Part shown: piece after piece, positions 1 to 8,518 of the stretch | Layout: each line of letters opens with the position of its first letter | Numbering within the stretch: position 1 is the first letter of the stretch | Source: UBA1447 sp964612185 | GTDB taxonomy: Bacteria; Bacillota; Clostridia; Oscillospirales; Acutalibacteraceae | Direction: 5' to 3' | DNA length: 64,000 bases | NCBI GenBank assembly: GCA_964612185.1 | Contig: CAZTCR010000004.1 | Coordinates: 43,113-107,112, forward strand | Notes under the pieces: generated by a model | Told to the model about the DNA's origin: nothing | Seen by the model: the letters and a program-made list of their open reading frames with translations, nothing else | The model's database searches: none | Program-made: the position numbers and the translations under genes

Positions 1-1886
1 TCATCAGCGGTGTGTTCAATGGCAGCCGCTCTGCCCGTTTGCGGGTCAAGCAGCACGGGCGGCTTTTTCTCCGGAAACCGGGCGGATATCACAATTTCCG
101 TCATATCCTCGTTGGCGATGAAATACAGCGTGCCGTTTGCCAGCCGGCGGGCGGTGACGGATACACGCGCCTGCGCCGGTTCGATGGCAACAGGGCTTTG
201 CAGCTGTTTCACCCTGTCCGTCACACGGCCGCCCGCCGCGGAAAATTCCGCCAGTTTCCGCGCCGCGGCGTCGGTCATGTGCCGGCATTTTGGCAGTACA
301 ACCGTTTCGTAGCGCATCACGCCCACACATAAATTTTCGCCTTCGATCACAGCGGTTTCAAGCGCGTCGTCGTCGATGACATCAAAATCTATCTTTTTTT
401 CTTCCAGCGCCGCGGCAAGCGCGTCATAGTCCGCCATCACCTTCAGGGAATGCTTTGTGTTGCTCCACACATCCCGCACCGGCATATACAGTGCTGTTTT
501 TACCAACGGCTTGCCGAGCGACAGCAAATAGGACAGCCGCGCCGTATAATCGTGGAACGCGCCCAGGCACTGCCACATCGGGCTTTGGGGCGTCTGCACC
601 GGGCGTTCGTTGGCCATGTACGGGCCGGACACACTGCTCGCAAGGGTCGCCGCGCAAAACAATGTAATGCCGCGCGCGAGCTGATAATTGACAATCCACT
701 TCATTTCAGCCGGTGTTAATCCCTGGCCGTACACGGCAAAAGATTCGCTGAGTGCCCAGGGACTGCCCGCCTGCCGCGCGACACTTGACGCCCAGCGCGG
801 AAAATGATAATTCGGCGCGTAATCCGTATTTTTACGGTCTTGAATAAGATTCTGCCCGCGCCGCCCGCCGGGGAATATCTGCCGCAGAATCGTGTCAATC
901 CCCGGCACATCCATCTCCCGGTACATGCGCAGCGGATGCGCGTAACCGTGGCGTTTCAGGCAGTCGATGCTGTCATCCCCGCCCAGATGCCCGCCGAAAG
1001 CCATCCCGTTTGCGTTGCACCAACTCCGCATCGCGCCGAAAAAACTTTTGGCGAAGCGCTTGGACCAAAAATCAAAATAATCAATACGCGTCCGCGCGCC
1101 CTTGTCGTCCTGTTCGAACAGCTCATTGAGCCGCCCGACAATATCGTACCCTTTCTCCGCCATAAACGCTTCGGCAAAGCCGTCGCTCCAGGGAGGATTG
1201 GCAGCTCTGGTTTCATCGGTGAAAAGCATCGGTATTGTTTCGGGCGCGAACTTACCGATATACGGCATATACGGCGCGCAGCCGATATCGATAAACGCCT
1301 GCACGGCTGCCGGGTTGAGCAAATCCGGGTACACCGGCTCGGAGGAACCGACCGGCATATTGACCGAAACGCTCACGAGCAGCCCGTCCGCCGGGGCGGC
1401 ATCATTATTCATTACCCTTTTTGATAAACCGTCGGCATACAAAAAAGAAGCCAGCGCGTCCTCCCGGATTATTTCACCCTTGGCAACGGTTTTCTGCTTG
1501 AGTTCCAACCGCTTGCAGGCGAGGTGCGGGTATTTCTTTGTCACCTTGCCGCACGCGCTGCCGGAAGGCCAGCCGCCCTCGTCATAAAACCAAATTCTCA
1601 TCCCCAGCTTTTCCGCCTCGGCGGCGACGGCTTCGTAAATCTCAAAGTATTCTTTTGTCAGGTAATCGGGGCTTAAGGTCGTTTTCATTGTCGTCGGGCG
1701 GAATTCCGGCGGTTCCGGCACAATCATCACCCCGCCGCCCCCGGCCGCGGTAAGGTCCCGCAGCTGGCCGATGAGCATTTCAGCGGTGATCGGCGCGTTC
1801 CAGCACCACATATACACGGGGCGGTGGAATGCGCCGGGATTCTTAAACAGCTCCGCCTCAAATTTTTCGTTTGGTCTTGGCAGCAT
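1..1886 (-). CDS. GH106-like glycoside hydrolase, C-terminus cut by window edge
   Basis: An open frame runs without a stop from an ATG at 1886 off the left edge of the window, giving about 628 residues. The N-terminus reads FKNPGAFHRPVYMWCWN, followed by an (alpha/beta)-barrel-like stretch with YDEGGWPSG, then LFTDE and later LSESFAVYGQG. This series of motifs is typical of family GH106 alpha-L-rhamnosidases and related large glycosidases that act on plant or host glycans. No signal peptide is visible, so the enzyme is probably cytoplasmic and acts on imported oligosaccharides. The gene is transcribed away from the DUF4474 gene on its right. The C-terminal domains lie outside the window. Assignment to the GH106-like group is fairly secure; the substrate is not determined. 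Confidence 0.8.
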   Translation of the reverse strand, partial: MLPRPNEKFEAELFKNPGAFHRPVYMWCWNAPITAEMLIGQLRDLTAAGGGGVMIVPEPPEFRPTTMKTTLSPDYLTKEYFEIYEAVAAEAEKLGMRIWFYDEGGWPSGSACGKVTKKYPHLACKRLELKQKTVAKGEIIREDALASFLYADGLSKRVMNNDAAPADGLLVSVSVNMPVGSSEPVYPDLLNPAAVQAFIDIGCAPYMPYIGKFAPETIPMLFTDETRAANPPWSDGFAEAFMAEKGYDIVGRLNELFEQDDKGARTRIDYFDFWSKRFAKSFFGAMRSWCNANGMAFGGHLGGDDSIDCLKRHGYAHPLRMYREMDVPGIDTILRQIFPGGRRGQNLIQDRKNTDYAPNYHFPRWASSVARQAGSPWALSESFAVYGQGLTPAEMKWIVNYQLARGITLFCAATLASSVSGPYMANERPVQTPQSPMWQCLGAFHDYTARLSYLLSLGKPLVKTALYMPVRDVWSNTKHSLKVMADYDALAAALEEKKIDFDVIDDDALETAVIEGENLCVGVMRYETVVLPKCRHMTDAAARKLAEFSAAGGRVTDRVKQLQSPVAIEPAQARVSVTARRLANGTLYFIANEDMTEIVISARFPEKKPPVLLDPQTGRAAAIEHTAD

Positions 1887-2017
1887 ACAATCACCTTTTT
1901 CTGTTGGCTTTGTTTTAGGATATTATACGACGGTTCGGCAGAAATTAACAGATGGAAACCGGGATTTTTATTACGCGCCCGCTTGAAAGCCGTCTCGGTA
2001 ATTTATATGATTTTCCA

Positions 2018-2046
2018 TTGACATTCCTGCTTTAAAATTATATTAT
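2018..2046 (+). promoter_or_regulatory. Sigma-A-type promoter for the DUF4474 gene
   Basis: TTGACA at 2018-2023 and TATTAT at 2041-2046 are separated by exactly 17 bases. The surrounding sequence is strongly AT-rich. The predicted start site lies about 95 bases upstream of the DUF4474 start codon. Confidence 0.6.
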
Positions 2047-2147
2047 ATAATTCATAAAGGTAAGCAAGTTTTACGCCGGCTTTTTATTCAAACCGGTCTT
2101 CGGCTTGCGGCTGATGAAGGGTTCATGATTGTATGGAGGTGCTTTGG

Positions 2148-3065
2148 ATGAAAAAAACACGCAAGGCGTTCTTCTCGCTGACCGCTGCTTTCCTGATGCT
2201 GCTTACGGTTGTTCAGGTTCCGGTTTTGAGCACAGACAGAAAAGCTTGCGCGGTCTTGCCCGAAACGGAAATCCGCGCGGTTCAAACTGCCCCTGCCGCA
2301 GTTGAACCCCTAACCGAACCCGCCGCCCCGGCGCAAAAACAGACCATCGCCGCGCAGCCGACCGGCACGGCGGTTTTGGCCGAATCGACGCCTGCGGCAC
2401 CCGAACCCCGGGCAGCACAACCCGCGGCAGTCTCCGCCCAGCCCGCTGCCGATGAACCGCAAACCATACTTCCCGGTATCATCTATGATGAGGAAAACGG
2501 CGTCCTTTACGGCCCCAACGGAAAGGGCTTGCTCTATGCCGGTTTCGACTATGATATGAACCAAGACTTGTTTTATTCGTCCATGAACTGCTGGCAGAAA
2601 GCGTTCGGCTACAACAATCTGTATGATACCCTTGCCCCGCTCGGTGCCATGTTTTTTGACAATCGCGCCGTTTATTTCAATTACGGCGGCGTCAATTGGA
2701 TGTTAAAACTCTGGAAAGGGCAATACGGCATCACCAGCGGCGCGGAAGTCGGTATGTATAAACAAAGCATCCTTTCGTCCACCCATTATAAGGGTGTGAG
2801 TGAAGAAGATTTTGTCATGATGGACCTTACATTATACCGGCACGGCGAGCTGTACTATAAGCGGGAACCGCAGATGCACTGGTGGCTTTCCGGTTTCATT
2901 TTAGGGGATGTCACCGTCCCGGATAATCTGCGCCTTGAGACGAATGTTACCTTTAAAGACGCGGAAATGGCAGGCGCCTTTCTTTTGGCGCTGAGCATGG
3001 GAGAAGACACGCAGGATGTCCTTTATACCGTGGAGGGCAGCACCGTCAGCTTAGTCTGGGAATAA
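2148..3065 (+). CDS. Secreted DUF4474 domain protein
   Basis: A 305-residue protein. The ATG at 2148 is preferred over an in-frame ATG at 2133 because GGAGGT at 2135-2140 sits at proper spacing. Residues 1 to about 25 form a signal peptide (MKKTRKAFFS then a hydrophobic stretch). A low-complexity Ala/Pro/Glu/Thr-rich linker follows to about residue 110, probably crossing the cell wall. The remaining 190 residues match the DUF4474 pattern: a YGPNGKGLLYAGFDYD start, YSSMNCWQKAFGY, YFNYGGVNWMLKLWKGQYG, TSGAEVGMY and HWWLSGFILG. The biochemical role of DUF4474 is unknown. The gene stands alone, with its own promoter and a strong terminator. Confidence 0.85.
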   Translation: MKKTRKAFFSLTAAFLMLLTVVQVPVLSTDRKACAVLPETEIRAVQTAPAAVEPLTEPAAPAQKQTIAAQPTGTAVLAESTPAAPEPRAAQPAAVSAQPAADEPQTILPGIIYDEENGVLYGPNGKGLLYAGFDYDMNQDLFYSSMNCWQKAFGYNNLYDTLAPLGAMFFDNRAVYFNYGGVNWMLKLWKGQYGITSGAEVGMYKQSILSSTHYKGVSEEDFVMMDLTLYRHGELYYKREPQMHWWLSGFILGDVTVPDNLRLETNVTFKDAEMAGAFLLALSMGEDTQDVLYTVEGSTVSLVWE

Positions 3066-3087
3066 CAGCAGTAATAATGAATGAATG

Positions 3088-3124
3088 AATGAACGGACGG
3101 GTGCAAGCCCGTCCGTTCATTTTG
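3088..3124 (+). terminator. Rho-independent terminator after the DUF4474 gene
   Basis: A perfect 14-bp stem (AATGAACGGACGGG with its complement) closes a 6-base loop and ends in a short T run. It begins 22 bases after the stop codon. A short ATGA tandem run directly precedes it. Confidence 0.85.
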
Positions 3125-3261
3125 CGCAGCCACGGCGGATTGCGTTGGCCGCTTTAATTTTCCTTATACTAATTCACGATTTAAAAACCTCTAAAAAATC
3201 AAGCAAAAACTTTGATATATGCGGTTTTGCGCGAATTTTTTAGTTTGGTTTTCATGAGTGA

Positions 3262-4704
3262 TTAAGTATTATTGTCTTTTTTGGCCGCGCCGGCTTCCTT
3301 CTTTTTCTTTTTGCGCTCTGCATGCTCTAAATAAAAGATGTAAATCTCATAGATGACAATCGCGCCCGCGGGGATGAAAACCGTGAATATCATCCCGATA
3401 TCCGTCTGCGCAAACCGGATGACATTGCCTACACCCGCCGCGTGCCATATCACTTTGCCTTTGACAATGTTCGCGGGTACGGGCACGCTGTCCGGCAGGG
3501 GGTTGGCGTCCCCCTTCGTTGTAAAGGAAAGGCTGCCGTCACTGCCAACATTAACGACTTTGACACGGTGCGTTGTGAGTTTTGAATCCGAAGATTTCCG
3601 GTCGAAGGTGATGACATCATTCGTTTTAATATCCTCGGGTTTTACAGGCTTCACCAATATCAGGCTGCCCGCGTCGAATGAATCTTTAAATGGACCTTCC
3701 ATGCTCCCTGTGAGCACATTGTAAAACTGGTAGCCGAAAACCGTCGGGGTGCCATCGTTCATTTTACTGGTGAGAATCAACACGGCCAACGCCGCGATGA
3801 AGAGAATCATCACCGCAACAACAGCTCTGCTTACTGCCGCGGCGGCTTTTTTCAGGTTGCCCTTTTTCTTTTCGGTGATCTCTGCTGCCTGTGGTTCTTC
3901 CGCCGATTTTTCATGTAAATCGCTAAACCTTGTTTCCGGCAGCAGTACGGTATCCGGGGTATCCATATCCGCAACGCCTTCAACTTGAGTGCCAGTGATA
4001 TTTTGCGGCAGCACAGCCGTTATTTCGTCGGGTGATATGTTCAGTGCGGAAAACGGCAGCGGAGCAATCGGTTCCCCGCCGGCACATTGCGCGGTGCTGT
4101 CCGGTTCGCCGGCTGCCGGTTTGTCTGCCTCTTGCAGTGCCGATTCTTCCTGCACGGGTACGACAAAAGGAAATGCTGCCGGCGGTTGCTCCGCGTCTTG
4201 CGGCGCGGCCGGTTGAAAGGATTCTGGCGGCTCAGCAATTCCCGATTCCGGGGCAGCGGGATTAAATGCCTCTTCCGGTTCCGTCAACTGCGCGTCGGTT
4301 TCTATGCCGGTTGTTATAGCTCCGGTTGACCCGGTCGGAAGGATACTGCCGAACATGCGCTGCAGGCGCATCATCAATTCTTGCGTTACAAACGGATAAC
4401 CGATAATTTCATCCGCGAGCCCGCTCCATTCGTCGCTGATATTTTGGAGGTTTTTGCTGCCGGTTACTAAAACACAGCAAATGGCCGGATTGTGCGCCTT
4501 CACGCCGCAAAAAAATTCCGGCACTTCTTTACTGCCCGGGTTTTCATCATACCGCAGCACAATATCGGGTTTTTCATCCCTAACGGCGGCAAGCATTGCC
4601 TGCGCGGGGACAGCGTTAACCTCTGCGCTCAAATCCGCAGCCAGAATATATTTTTCCAGCGCGGAAGCCGTTACGGTCAGGTTATCATTTATCAGTATTT
4701 TCAT
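3262..4704 (-). CDS. Degenerate receiver domain fused to an S26B-type signal peptidase
   Basis: A 480-residue protein. The ATG at 4704 is chosen because GGAG lies just upstream; a longer frame exists. Residues 1-120 look like a response-regulator receiver: ILINDN strand, PDIVLRYDENPG around Asp53, and LVTG with Thr81. The usual conserved Lys before the Pro is replaced (GYPF, Tyr103). Residues 125-280 are a Pro/Ala/Glu-rich linker. One membrane helix (about 290-312) precedes a signal peptidase domain with LTGSMEG (catalytic Ser334) and THRV (His379), the Ser-His dyad of the archaeal/ER/SipW type. A second hydrophobic segment lies at 436-458, followed by a Lys-rich tail. It probably cleaves exported proteins of the neighbouring locus, with the receiver in the cytoplasm as a regulatory module. 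A terminator separates it from the genes upstream. Confidence 0.85.
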   Translation of the reverse strand: MKILINDNLTVTASALEKYILAADLSAEVNAVPAQAMLAAVRDEKPDIVLRYDENPGSKEVPEFFCGVKAHNPAICCVLVTGSKNLQNISDEWSGLADEIIGYPFVTQELMMRLQRMFGSILPTGSTGAITTGIETDAQLTEPEEAFNPAAPESGIAEPPESFQPAAPQDAEQPPAAFPFVVPVQEESALQEADKPAAGEPDSTAQCAGGEPIAPLPFSALNISPDEITAVLPQNITGTQVEGVADMDTPDTVLLPETRFSDLHEKSAEEPQAAEITEKKKGNLKKAAAAVSRAVVAVMILFIAALAVLILTSKMNDGTPTVFGYQFYNVLTGSMEGPFKDSFDAGSLILVKPVKPEDIKTNDVITFDRKSSDSKLTTHRVKVVNVGSDGSLSFTTKGDANPLPDSVPVPANIVKGKVIWHAAGVGNVIRFAQTDIGMIFTVFIPAGAIVIYEIYIFYLEHAERKKKKKEAGAAKKDNNT

Positions 4705-4838
4705 GCGGTATCTCCGTTTCAACTCAATTGGAAGCACCCCCTGCGATGTTGCACCGCAGCAGACAGGTCAACTATCGTTATTATAGAATTATTCTTCCCG
4801 AATCGCAAGCCCTTTTCGAAATTCTGCCTTTGCCAAAA

Positions 4839-4872
4839 CAAAAGCCCGCCCGATCCGGGTGAATCAGGGGGC
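4839..4872 (-). terminator. Probable terminator of the matrix locus transcript
   Basis: Read on the minus strand, an AGCCC/GGGCT outer stem and a CCTGAT/ATCGGG inner stem with one bulge are followed by TTTTGTTTT. It lies between the LPDTSD protein gene and the signal peptidase fusion gene. Confidence 0.6.
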
Positions 4873-4904
4873 TGACGGCTGCTTAATCCGGTTTACGGGT
4901 ATCG

Positions 4905-6293
4905 TTATTTTTTCTTCCTTTTATAAAGAATCAGCTGAACGGCCAGCGCCGCCAAAAGAAAAGCGGCAACCAGCGAAATAAGATAAACCGGCATACTGTC
5001 GGAGGTGTCCGGCAGTTTCCCGGGTGTTGTTGTGGTTTTTTCGTCATCTTCTCCGCTTTCGTCCGCAACGGTGTATACCAGGCGGAAGCCGTAGTCATAC
5101 ATGCGGTACTGGTTCCAGGCATTGGGCACATAAAGCCCAGCGGTGACATGGTCAAGTACAATTGCTGCATCCTTTTCCAGCGGTTTCCCACCGAAAACAG
5201 CGTTGACATGGGCCGTCGCGCCGGGCGTTTTGTTGACAAAGGCTTTGATGGCAAAATCACCGCCGCGCCCCTTTTCCGAATCGGTGGTGTCAAAGGGTTT
5301 CGCTGCCTGGTCAAAACTGAACCGCAGCCCTTGTGTGTATAAAAAATCGTAAGCGAACTGAATCACTTCCGAATCGGTTTCCATCATATGATAGTTCGGT
5401 CGATACGGGTAGGTATTCCTTGTGCGTTCGTCCGTGTTTAAAAAGGTTATGCCCCATATCTTGAACTCATTGGTCAGCATGTTCAGTGCGGAAGCCGGTA
5501 TCGGTTTGCCCGTGGTTGAGTTGCTGCTCCAGTTGGTTATGCCGGTTTGGGCGTTTCGCGTAGTACCCAGTACATTATATGCGGTTTCCGGGGGTAAATC
5601 GGTAAGGCTCGTTACATTGTAAAACTTACGCAAATAATCGGCGTAACTTGAATAGCCCGCCGCAGCGAGGTTCGCGTCCCTGTTCATCATTTGCGGAAGG
5701 GTGATGTCGAAGGTTTCCGGCACACCGTAAAAGTCAATCAGCGCGTCATTGACGCAGCGCAGCGGGGCTATCATTAAATTGATATTCTTTCCGTCAAAAC
5801 CCTTGACATCCAGGCATAAGTCCGTGCGGTAATACGGGGATGTAATGGTCGGCAGCATGGCGGTGTAAGCGGACCCGAACGCTCTGCCGAACCGCTGCGA
5901 GTCGGTGAGTACACCGGTCTGTACTGCAAACAGATTGTTTGTGCGCGGGAGCATGTTTTCGGTTGTAAACGCGTAATCCGAATAGGTCAGTCTTTTGCCT
6001 GAGTTGTTCACGATTTTCATTTTGAAAGTCGCGTCGGCATTTGATTCGTTTTGGAAGCTGTCGAGGAATAACCGGGTGTAGCGGTTAAAATCGAGGTTGA
6101 CCGTATTGCCGGTAATCATCGCCGGCGTAATGGTCAACACATAATACCCGGCGCCGTCGGTAAGCAGGTTGCCGTCCAAATCAGACAGCCAGCCGTCCGT
6201 GGTGGTTGCCGCGCGCGCAGAGGGGACCGCCATGCCGCACAGCATAAGCAGTGCTAAGGCAAACGATAGTATTGCCGCTGTCTTCTTTTTCAT
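4905..6293 (-). CDS. Secreted surface protein with LPDTSD sorting-like tail
   Basis: A 462-residue protein with a signal peptide (MKKKTAAILSFALALLMLCG, then Ala-rich to AARA). It ends in LPDTSDSMP, a roughly 20-residue hydrophobic helix and KRKKK, the layout of a sortase sorting signal. The pentapeptide LPDTS departs from LPxTG. The body contains no domain I recognise; it is rich in Asn, Thr and aromatic residues, as expected of an extracellular beta-rich protein. A TTTTPGKLPDT linker precedes the sorting signal. The class B sortase at 15402-16160 is the obvious candidate to attach it. A TTG directly before the ATG could also start translation; AAGGTGG lies upstream. It follows a SipW-type substrate gene and is the last gene before a terminator. 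Confidence 0.75.
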   Translation of the reverse strand: MKKKTAAILSFALALLMLCGMAVPSARAATTTDGWLSDLDGNLLTDGAGYYVLTITPAMITGNTVNLDFNRYTRLFLDSFQNESNADATFKMKIVNNSGKRLTYSDYAFTTENMLPRTNNLFAVQTGVLTDSQRFGRAFGSAYTAMLPTITSPYYRTDLCLDVKGFDGKNINLMIAPLRCVNDALIDFYGVPETFDITLPQMMNRDANLAAAGYSSYADYLRKFYNVTSLTDLPPETAYNVLGTTRNAQTGITNWSSNSTTGKPIPASALNMLTNEFKIWGITFLNTDERTRNTYPYRPNYHMMETDSEVIQFAYDFLYTQGLRFSFDQAAKPFDTTDSEKGRGGDFAIKAFVNKTPGATAHVNAVFGGKPLEKDAAIVLDHVTAGLYVPNAWNQYRMYDYGFRLVYTVADESGEDDEKTTTTPGKLPDTSDSMPVYLISLVAAFLLAALAVQLILYKRKKK

Positions 6294-6329
6294 CAAACCA
6301 CCTTCTTTCCGGGGACATCACAATTGTTC

Positions 6330-6372
6330 GAGTGCCCACCCGGCGCCGGTGAAGGCGCCGGGCTTCGCACTC
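6330..6372. other. Long GC-rich hairpin between matrix genes
   Basis: A perfect 9-bp CCCGGCGCC stem (6339-6347 with 6354-6362) and outer GAGTGC/GCACTC arms enclose a 6-base loop. No T run follows on either strand. It may be an mRNA-processing or stability element, or an attenuator, that sets the ratio of the filament-like protein to the LPDTSD protein. Confidence 0.55.
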
Positions 6373-6499
6373 AATGAACTCTTTATGAATCTACGGGATG
6401 ATTAATTCACTGAGTAATGCTTGAGAGGGGTCACATTCCCGTTGTGAATTGAATCGCGGAGCAATGCCTTCTACACCGGCATATACGCCCTGACTTTCA

Positions 6500-7273
6500 T
6501 CACGGGGTAATACCGCCAAGGAATGTTTGTACTGCCAACTCGGTCGGTGTCCAGGTTGCTGCGGCTTCGCTGACGGCCTGGAGCGTCTCCGTGGTAATGG
6601 TCAGCCTGTAGTCGTTTCCGCCCGGAGTTGTGCTGGTGGTGTTGCTGATGACCTGCGACAGATAGTCGGGCGCTGTGATAGCAGCAATAGCCGCATCCTT
6701 TTGCGCTTCGGTCAAACCGGTCGTTGTAACAAACGCCGCTGCTGAATCGTCCCAAATGGTGACATCATACAGGGTGGTGTTGACAACCGCCGCATCCTTG
6801 AGCTCGATAGCTGTGATGAAGAGGTCGGTGACATCGCCGGGAGCCAGGACATCCATGTAATAGTAGTAGCCGTCACCGCCGTACAGCCAGCCGGTTGTAC
6901 CGGTGCCTGCCCATTTGCGGACAAGGGAGCTGTTGTCGGCATCGCCGTTATACATATCGGAACCGTCCGGATCTGCAAGCACAAGGCCCGCATTCTCAAC
7001 GCCATCCCAGAACTCGGTGTAGGTGATACGCACGATCATGGGGATTTCGCCGGTGTTCCTGACGCCGACTTCTTTGGCAACTTCGATTTCGGGGGTTAAG
7101 CCATCGGGTGGCGGGTCAAAGTTTTCTTCAAGGTTTGAGTTGTAGTCCTTCACTGAAATGTAGTTGTCCGCGGTGTCTGTCTGTGAAAAGTATGCGAAGG
7201 TGCCGCCGATAACCGCTATCAAAAGCGCGGCTACAAGGGCGATTGCCGGGAGTGTTTTTTTCATCCTTTTCAT
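6500..7273 (-). CDS. TasA/BsaA-like SipW-dependent secreted protein 1
   Basis: A 257-residue protein. The start at 7273 is set by AAAGGAGG directly upstream; a longer frame runs through the 3' end of sipW and is not credible. The N-terminus has a hydrophobic core followed by GGTFAYFSQTDTADN, the hallmark of precursors cleaved by SipW-type peptidases (camelysin/TasA/BsaA family). The mature part has a Gly- and Tyr-rich beta-sandwich pattern with RNTGEIPMIVRITYTEFWDG and DGYYYYMDVLAPGDVT. In this family such proteins form extracellular fibres or matrix components. sipW lies 70 bases upstream in the same orientation, and the LPDTSD protein gene follows about 200 bases downstream. Confidence 0.85.
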   Translation of the reverse strand: MKRMKKTLPAIALVAALLIAVIGGTFAYFSQTDTADNYISVKDYNSNLEENFDPPPDGLTPEIEVAKEVGVRNTGEIPMIVRITYTEFWDGVENAGLVLADPDGSDMYNGDADNSSLVRKWAGTGTTGWLYGGDGYYYYMDVLAPGDVTDLFITAIELKDAAVVNTTLYDVTIWDDSAAAFVTTTGLTEAQKDAAIAAITAPDYLSQVISNTTSTTPGGNDYRLTITTETLQAVSEAAATWTPTELAVQTFLGGITP

Positions 7274-7343
7274 GTTTGGTCCTCCTTTAAATTTGTGTGA
7301 TTGTTTTATATAAATTGTCTTGCGCGGCTGCCCGTTTTCCCCC

Positions 7344-7850
7344 TTAAACGGTGTCCCGCTCAGACTTTTTATATCGCTCGTTGATGCGGTCAACAATGAG
7401 TTTTGCCAGGAGTATGATGAAAACCGCGCCGATAACAAAGTAGTTCTGAATATATTGCACCCCGTAGCCCGCAAGCGGCAAATGGTAATTGATTACCTTG
7501 CCCCGGACATCCGCAAACGAGACGGGTCTTGGGTCGCGGGCGTCATTCGCGTCCCCCTTGGTCCAAAACTCCCTGCGCTGCGCATTCACCTCGTCCACCC
7601 GGTGGGTGACCATGCTGCGGGCATCGTCGTTTTTGCTGAAAGAGATGATGTCGTCTTTTTGAACACTCTCAAAACTCACGGATTTATAGTAAATCACCGT
7701 GCCGGGCGAAAATGCCGGTTCCATGCTGCCTGTGAGCACCACAACGGGTTTGAATCCGACCGCAAGCGGGGCCGCAACGAATAAAACCGCGGCAATCAGC
7801 AGGTAACATACGGCTGACGCGATGCCGAGAATTCTTGTGAGTATTTTCAA
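7344..7850 (-). CDS. sipW: SipW-type signal peptidase I
   Basis: A 168-residue membrane protein. A membrane helix spans residues 7-30. VVLTGSMEPAFSPG carries catalytic Ser42, and MVTHRVDEV carries His83, the Ser-His dyad of S26B peptidases (ordinary bacterial enzymes use Ser-Lys). TKGDAND and the VRGKVI strand follow, then a C-terminal helix at 134-155. The domain layout and length match SipW, which processes TasA-like fibre proteins at the outer face of the membrane. It sits between three putative substrates, 14 bases downstream of one of them, so co-expression is very likely. Confidence 0.93.
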   Translation of the reverse strand: MKILTRILGIASAVCYLLIAAVLFVAAPLAVGFKPVVVLTGSMEPAFSPGTVIYYKSVSFESVQKDDIISFSKNDDARSMVTHRVDEVNAQRREFWTKGDANDARDPRPVSFADVRGKVINYHLPLAGYGVQYIQNYFVIGAVFIILLAKLIVDRINERYKKSERDTV

Positions 7851-7863
7851 GCTTCGTCCTCCC

Positions 7864-8478
7864 CTAAATCGCTGACCAGATTAAGTTGACTCCGGAAACT
7901 GTAAACTCCACCGCCCAGGTGTCCGCTGCCGCGGCAATCTCCGCCTGTACCGCTTCCCCGGAGATGTTCAGGTTGTACACGGCACCGGAGTAGTCCGCGG
8001 CGTGCAAATCGTTTGAAACAGGTTGGAGCTGCAGCGCGTCTACGAGCAGGGAAGTGGTTTCGCCCGGTTTTAAAATCTTATTGTAGTAATACCAGCCGTC
8101 GAGGTATGTCCAGTCCGCCGCGGCGGTCGGCCCCATTGTAACGGTTACCGCGCCCGTGAGCAGTTCATTGGCCTGCGCGTCATAAGCGGGTGTCCACGAC
8201 GGGCTGAGTTTGACGCGGACAACCGCGTCCCTGTTCCCGTTGTTTATCATAGACACATCTTTATTGAGGGTATCCCCAGGCAGGGTGAGCCGGTTGTTTT
8301 CAAAAATATCAATCAAATCCACCTTGAAGGTGCCGATGGAAATATAGTTGTCGGCCTGCCCCAGGCTTTCGGAAAAGGCAAAGGTACCGACAACCGCGGT
8401 CAGGACAGCCGTCAACGCGATAATCAGCGCCAGGCGGATGATTCCGTGACCTTTCCGGGTGGTCGTGTTCTTTTTCAT
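7864..8478 (-). CDS. TasA/BsaA-like SipW-dependent secreted protein 2
   Basis: A 204-residue protein. The start at 8478 follows a GGGGGAG ribosome binding site; the longer frame overlaps the gene upstream and is rejected. The N-terminus is basic, then hydrophobic, then VVGTFAFSESLGQADNYISIG, which parallels the TADNYIS of substrate 1. NNGNRDAVVRVKLSPSW and DGWYYYNKILKPGETTSLL match the same beta-sandwich layout as its neighbours. It probably contributes to a fibre or matrix exported and cleaved by the adjacent SipW. Its sequence is divergent from the other two, so it may be a minor subunit or adaptor; that is inference. Confidence 0.82.
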   Translation of the reverse strand: MKKNTTTRKGHGIIRLALIIALTAVLTAVVGTFAFSESLGQADNYISIGTFKVDLIDIFENNRLTLPGDTLNKDVSMINNGNRDAVVRVKLSPSWTPAYDAQANELLTGAVTVTMGPTAAADWTYLDGWYYYNKILKPGETTSLLVDALQLQPVSNDLHAADYSGAVYNLNISGEAVQAEIAAAADTWAVEFTVSGVNLIWSAI

Positions 8479-8518
8479 ATCGGCTCTCCCCCTTTCCAAT
8501 CGATTCAGCCGGTTTGTC

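Noticed and set aside
804..1424. A 206-residue plus-strand ORF
   Set aside because: It lies fully opposite the GH106-like gene, whose minus-strand frame has clear glycosidase motifs.
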